This document shows, piece after piece, positions 60,355 to 64,000 of a stretch of DNA of 64,000 nt. Positions within the stretch are counted from its first letter, which is position 1. Each line of letters opens with the position of its first letter. Source of the DNA: Solenopsis invicta. Taxonomy: Eukaryota; Arthropoda; Insecta; Hymenoptera; Formicidae. Both the position numbers and the translations under genes were made by a program. Location: positions 11,767,306 through 11,831,305 of the forward strand of contig NC_052677.1 in NCBI RefSeq assembly GCF_016802725.1, read 5' to 3'. The notes beneath the pieces are model-generated. The model was not told where the DNA came from, searched no databases, and saw only the letters and a program-made list of their open reading frames with translations.

Positions 60355-62691
60355 ATGTCCGACAATCAGGTAAGCAGCTCCGAATACGCGACGATCGGCG
60401 TCCCCACGATCTCGCCGCGCCGCGTTCACATCCGCGGTCGCGGCCGGCGATGATCGGCCTATACCGGGGATCAATTCCCGCACTGATCTCGCCGAAAGTT
60501 TAAATTAGCACTCTAACCTTGCCGTGTGCTGCTAGGAACAGAAACCCGAAGCCGGTCCAGGAGATGCGAATTCTGAATACATAAAGCTCAAAGTTGTTGG
60601 AAACGTAAGCGATTCACTCTAATATGCCAAAATTATTGCGCGCGCACAAGGCACATTAGGTCCGTTTTTCTTTCAGGACAGCAACGAAATTCACTTTAGG
60701 GTAAAGATGACCACTCAAATGGGAAAGCTGAAGAAGTCCTACAGTGATCGTGTGGTGAGTACCCTCGTTTATTATCTTTCCTTCGCATTTCGTCTTATCG
60801 CTATGTGCCATAGAATTTTGTAAAAGTAATGTGGTCTATTCAAATGAAGAAATAGATACTTGGGCTTGTTTGCTACGGCATAGCTTAAAATTTTAACTTT
60901 TTAATTTATATTGAATTTGAAATTACATTGATACAAGTAGACTTTTGTTTCAATTTACTGATGGATTTCTGAAAATTGAATGTCATAAGTTACAATGTCA
61001 ATTTTCTATGATGAATCTTGAGGATTAATGATAACATTCAATGTTGTATTGTAAGTGAAACATGTCTTACCAAATAGGAACCATTTGTATACATTTTCTG
61101 CAATCTTTTATTTATATCAAGATAACAACATGTATATAGAATGAAGGTTAAAATTGAATTTGGAATTGCTGATAACTATATGCCAATTGCTATTAAATCC
61201 TATACATACATGTGATGTTAGAAATTAGGTTAAATTTCGGATAGAAAGATAATTGACCAATCGCATTTGAACAATTTGGTCAACTGACTAATGGGCTTGG
61301 TCAATTCTCTCTGTTCGAGATGTTGGACCGATTTTTAATGTTATGGACACAAGGATTTACATAGAGGAGGAGGTATTAGCACATCTATTTGAGGTTAATC
61401 TTTTTATAACTTTTAAATGTTAATTGTTTGGAAAATGATTCTGTAATGTAATTTGTAAAGTTTCCTGTACAAAATACATTTTTGATGTTCAATTGAATGC
61501 GATATTGTTAACTAGATAATGATCTTAATTTTCTTTAGGGTGTACCCATGACATCGCTTAGGTTTCTGTTTGATGGTAAAAGAATCAATGATGATGAAAC
61601 GCCAAAGCAGGTAAATCAATTTTATGATTTTGGAATCAGCAGATGAATAAAATGAATTTTATTTTGACAAGTGAGGTTCTTAATTTCTCATTGGTTATAA
61701 GAATGTTTATTACTACATGAACATCTTTATTAAATATCAATAACGTTTAAAAAGAACTTAAAAAAATGTTAACCTTTTCTGGATAATTCGTGTCCCATCA
61801 ATTTTTATTCATGGAGATATTTTGAAATCTCAAAAGAGCCCATTTCTTATCCTTTTGTAAAAATATTTATAATGTAGAGGCCGTCTGTATGGTGATGCAG
61901 CCGAGGCCGTCGATTTTTCTATGAATGATATCGAGTTGTTATTTATGTTGAGCATTAATGACTCAGGATTGTAGACAATATTGCCTTATTGTAAAAAATG
62001 AAAATTTTGTAGAAATTGTATTCTATATTTTTTCTAAATTAATATATGAACGTTTATTTTTATTTAAAAATTATCTCAAATAAAAAATCTCAAAAGAAAA
62101 TTGCTTATTTAAAAAATATGGATTTGGCAGAATTAAGACATTGAATCATATTATGTGCAAGTCGGATAACGTTGATCTTCTTAAGGAATACATTATTTTT
62201 ATCAAAGTATAAAACAATGTTTATTTTTTTTAATACTTTTTCATCTAAATTTATTATATGAAATATATAAAAATGCAATAATATATATTGATATATGCAA
62301 ATATTATAAAAAGATACCATTTTCTAAGTTAAATAACATGTTTGTGATTAATTTTCGATAGATAAATTATACATTTGTTTCTAAAGTAAAGTACAAACAT
62401 TTGTAGAAATTCAAAAATATTGTTAAATAAATTTTTAAAGATGTTTTGAATCGATTCAAATAGATGAAAAAGTACTCGGACGCGAGTTATCCAAATTTGT
62501 AAAGATTTTTCACATTGTACATTAAATATTTTCTGTATTTATGAAAAATAGATGGTTTTCTTGAATGATACATATTTAATAATATTTTTAACTAATAAAA
62601 GTGTTTGTAATAAGTTCTGTATTAATTTCAGCTTGAGATGGAAAATGACGATGTCATTGAAGTATATCAGGAACAAACAGGTGGGCGTTAA
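60355..62691 (+). CDS. smt3: SUMO (small ubiquitin-related modifier), 97 aa, SUMO-1-like
   Basis: Five exons: 60355-60369, 60536-60604, 60677-60754, 61539-61610 and 62632-62691, each a whole number of codons, total 294 nt. It starts MSDNQEQKPEAGPGDANSEY, then the ubiquitin-like fold with IKLKVVGNDSNEIHFRVKMT, GVPMTSLRFLFDGKRIND, LEMENDDVIEVYQEQTGGR and stop. The di-glycine is followed by one arginine only, so maturation by a Ulp/SENP protease removes a single residue. Wording such as EIHFRVKMTT and SLRFLFDGKRI is closer to vertebrate SUMO-1 than to SUMO-2/3. The N-terminal lysine sits in QKPE, lacking the hydrophobic residue of a good chain-forming site. SUMO is conjugated to lysines of many nuclear proteins. 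The first coding exon is only 15 nt. Confidence 0.96.
61217..61344. mobile_element. Degenerate foldback MITE in SUMO intron 3
   Basis: AGATAATTGACCAATCGC pairs with GGGCTTGGTCAATTCTCTCT, with weaker pairing outward. The AATTGACCAATCG word is shared with the foldback elements at 23869-24142, so they may be one family. Confidence 0.5.
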
Positions 62692-64000
62692 CTCTAAGTT
62701 AGGAAGAGGAGGATCCATTTCGTTCAATATTTTATAAAGTGAAAGTGACTATTATAACAAAAAAAAGATGGACAAGTTTCTAAGTATGCATACATACACA
62801 TACAGACACACATACACAAAACCATGCATACGAAACATCTTACACATACACATACATACAGATGATTAAATAAGATGTAATTTCCTGATTCACGTATGAT
62901 ATTGTAAAATGTGTTGTATTTGTTTACATTCCTGTACCGAGGCGAATCTTCCGGGGAGATTGGACAACGAATCCCCGGATCATTTTATAAAACACGCGTG
63001 CGGGCGATCACGTCTTAATATTGCATACTGTGTGTCCGTTTTCGTGTGTCGTCGTCAGAACAATTCTCAGAAATAGATTAATTGCATTATGCGTCATTAC
63101 AAATGCATTTAAGATATGCAAGCTCCTTATCCATTCAGTCTTGTCCTCAAAAATTCAAAGTTTTTTTCCTCCTTACGTCTGAATACAGGAAATGATGTGT
63201 ATATGGTATAACGAAATTGTTACGTTTAAGATACAATAAAAGTAATAGTTGTAAAACTTTTCCTTTTGTACAATTACAATAATGAAAAGTTTGTATCTCG
63301 CTCTTAAGCTCGGGAGCATTTAAAATTGGCATAATTTATTTTATTCTCTTCGAAAGTGGTTTGTAATATTTTTAATGTTTTTTGGCCGTAACACGTGCAC
63401 TTTTGATATAATAATAAATACAAATGCTCCCTAGAGAAATTTATTCTCGCTCATTCTCAAATAGTTTTTTTCCTTCAAATGTAACGTTGCTTATCTTTGC
63501 AATAAAAATACCAAATTTGTATGTAGGAACGTATGATATAAAAACCATGTATCTCAAATTTATAAAATAAATATCAATGAAAAAAAGTTTATGTGATATT
63601 TTTCATGAAGTATTGAAGGTTGAACAAAAACGATCTTCGCTTTTATGTTAGGACGAGAATTTGAATTAAATTTCGTATTGTATCATTTGCATAAATATTG
63701 ATATTTAAAAACATAATTTTCCAACAAATTATATAATTTATACGTATATATTGAACATGATTTGGAAATATTATTTAAAAATAATTGATGAAAGAAACGA
63801 GATCACATCCTGGAGATAGAATTGCTTTTATTTATACATTTATCATATTTGACAATTAATAATAATAATAATTCATTAGCTCTCAGGTCTTTTAAAATCA
63901 TACATATTTTATCATAGACTTACATTATAAGCACAATCCTAAAAATAACTATATAGTTATATACAAATCATTTTATTTCGATTGACTAATAATGCAATAT
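62692..64000 (+). other. SUMO 3' UTR and downstream AT-rich DNA
   Basis: No further coding region is seen. A CA/TA-rich tract lies at 62786-62862. Poly(A) signal candidates AATAAA are at 63235-63240 and 63501-63506, giving 3' UTRs of roughly 0.55-0.85 kb. At 63827-63832 TTTATT would read AATAAA on the minus strand, possibly the 3' end of a converging gene beyond the window, but nothing else supports that. Confidence 0.6.
63235..63240 (+). terminator. Candidate poly(A) signal of SUMO
   Basis: AATAAA about 545 nt after the SUMO stop codon, with a second AATAAA at 63501. RNA data would decide between them. Confidence 0.5.

Overview
The window looks like insect nuclear DNA, most likely from an ant or other hymenopteran. 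The evidence is an AT-rich background, short introns with GT..AG ends, a mariner element, many small foldback elements, and proteins that read as insect orthologues (TTD14, KLHDC10/Slim, EXOSC9, ALKBH8, SUMO). The species cannot be fixed from the sequence alone. All gene models were built by hand from splice sites, reading-frame continuity and family motifs.

Region 1 (1-22563) is a tandem satellite, all in one orientation, that runs off the left edge. It consists of ~140-bp monomers of two types (A and B) forming ~281-bp dimers, plus A/B hybrid monomers of ~139 bp. These build higher-order repeats: a 16-monomer unit of 2.24 kb occurs twice in succession (1-2244, 2245-4487), a 4.07-kb unit contains it again, and a shorter duplication spaced ~1.12 kb apart lies near the distal edge. 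A 928-bp mariner with 32-bp perfect inverted ends and a TA duplication (11026-11953) sits inside the array. Its transposase is internally deleted and carries a stop codon. A 13-N gap lies at 8994-9006.

Region 2 (22564-24444) is the edge between satellite and genes: simple repeats, a GA tract, a 76-bp near-perfect palindrome and three foldback elements in a row.

Region 3 (24445-62691) holds six protein-coding genes: a CCCH zinc-finger gene (+, 2 exons), ttd14 (-, 10 coding exons over 18 kb, 507 aa), klhdc10/slim (-, 4 exons, 393 aa), exosc9/Rrp45 (+, 8 exons, 384 aa), alkbh8 (-, 7 exons, 597 aa) and SUMO (+, 5 exons, 97 aa). In each multi-exon model the exon lengths sum to a whole number of codons and every junction keeps the family motif in frame. 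klhdc10/exosc9 and alkbh8/SUMO are head-to-head pairs with short shared promoters. exosc9 and alkbh8 converge with only 53 bp between stop codons.

The ttd14 introns and the 48.2-52.3 kb intergenic stretch hold foldback elements (one family with CACTGAGAAAA-type ends at TA sites), a hAT-like element with an 8-bp target duplication, and a broken non-LTR retrotransposon tail. Several neighbouring genes act on RNA or protein modification: EXOSC9 in the RNA exosome, ALKBH8 in tRNA wobble-uridine modification, and SUMO. Nothing in the sequence shows that they form a functional unit. The most unusual structure is the satellite, where every dimer carries donor, branch-point, polypyrimidine and acceptor-like signals spaced like a 118-nt intron.
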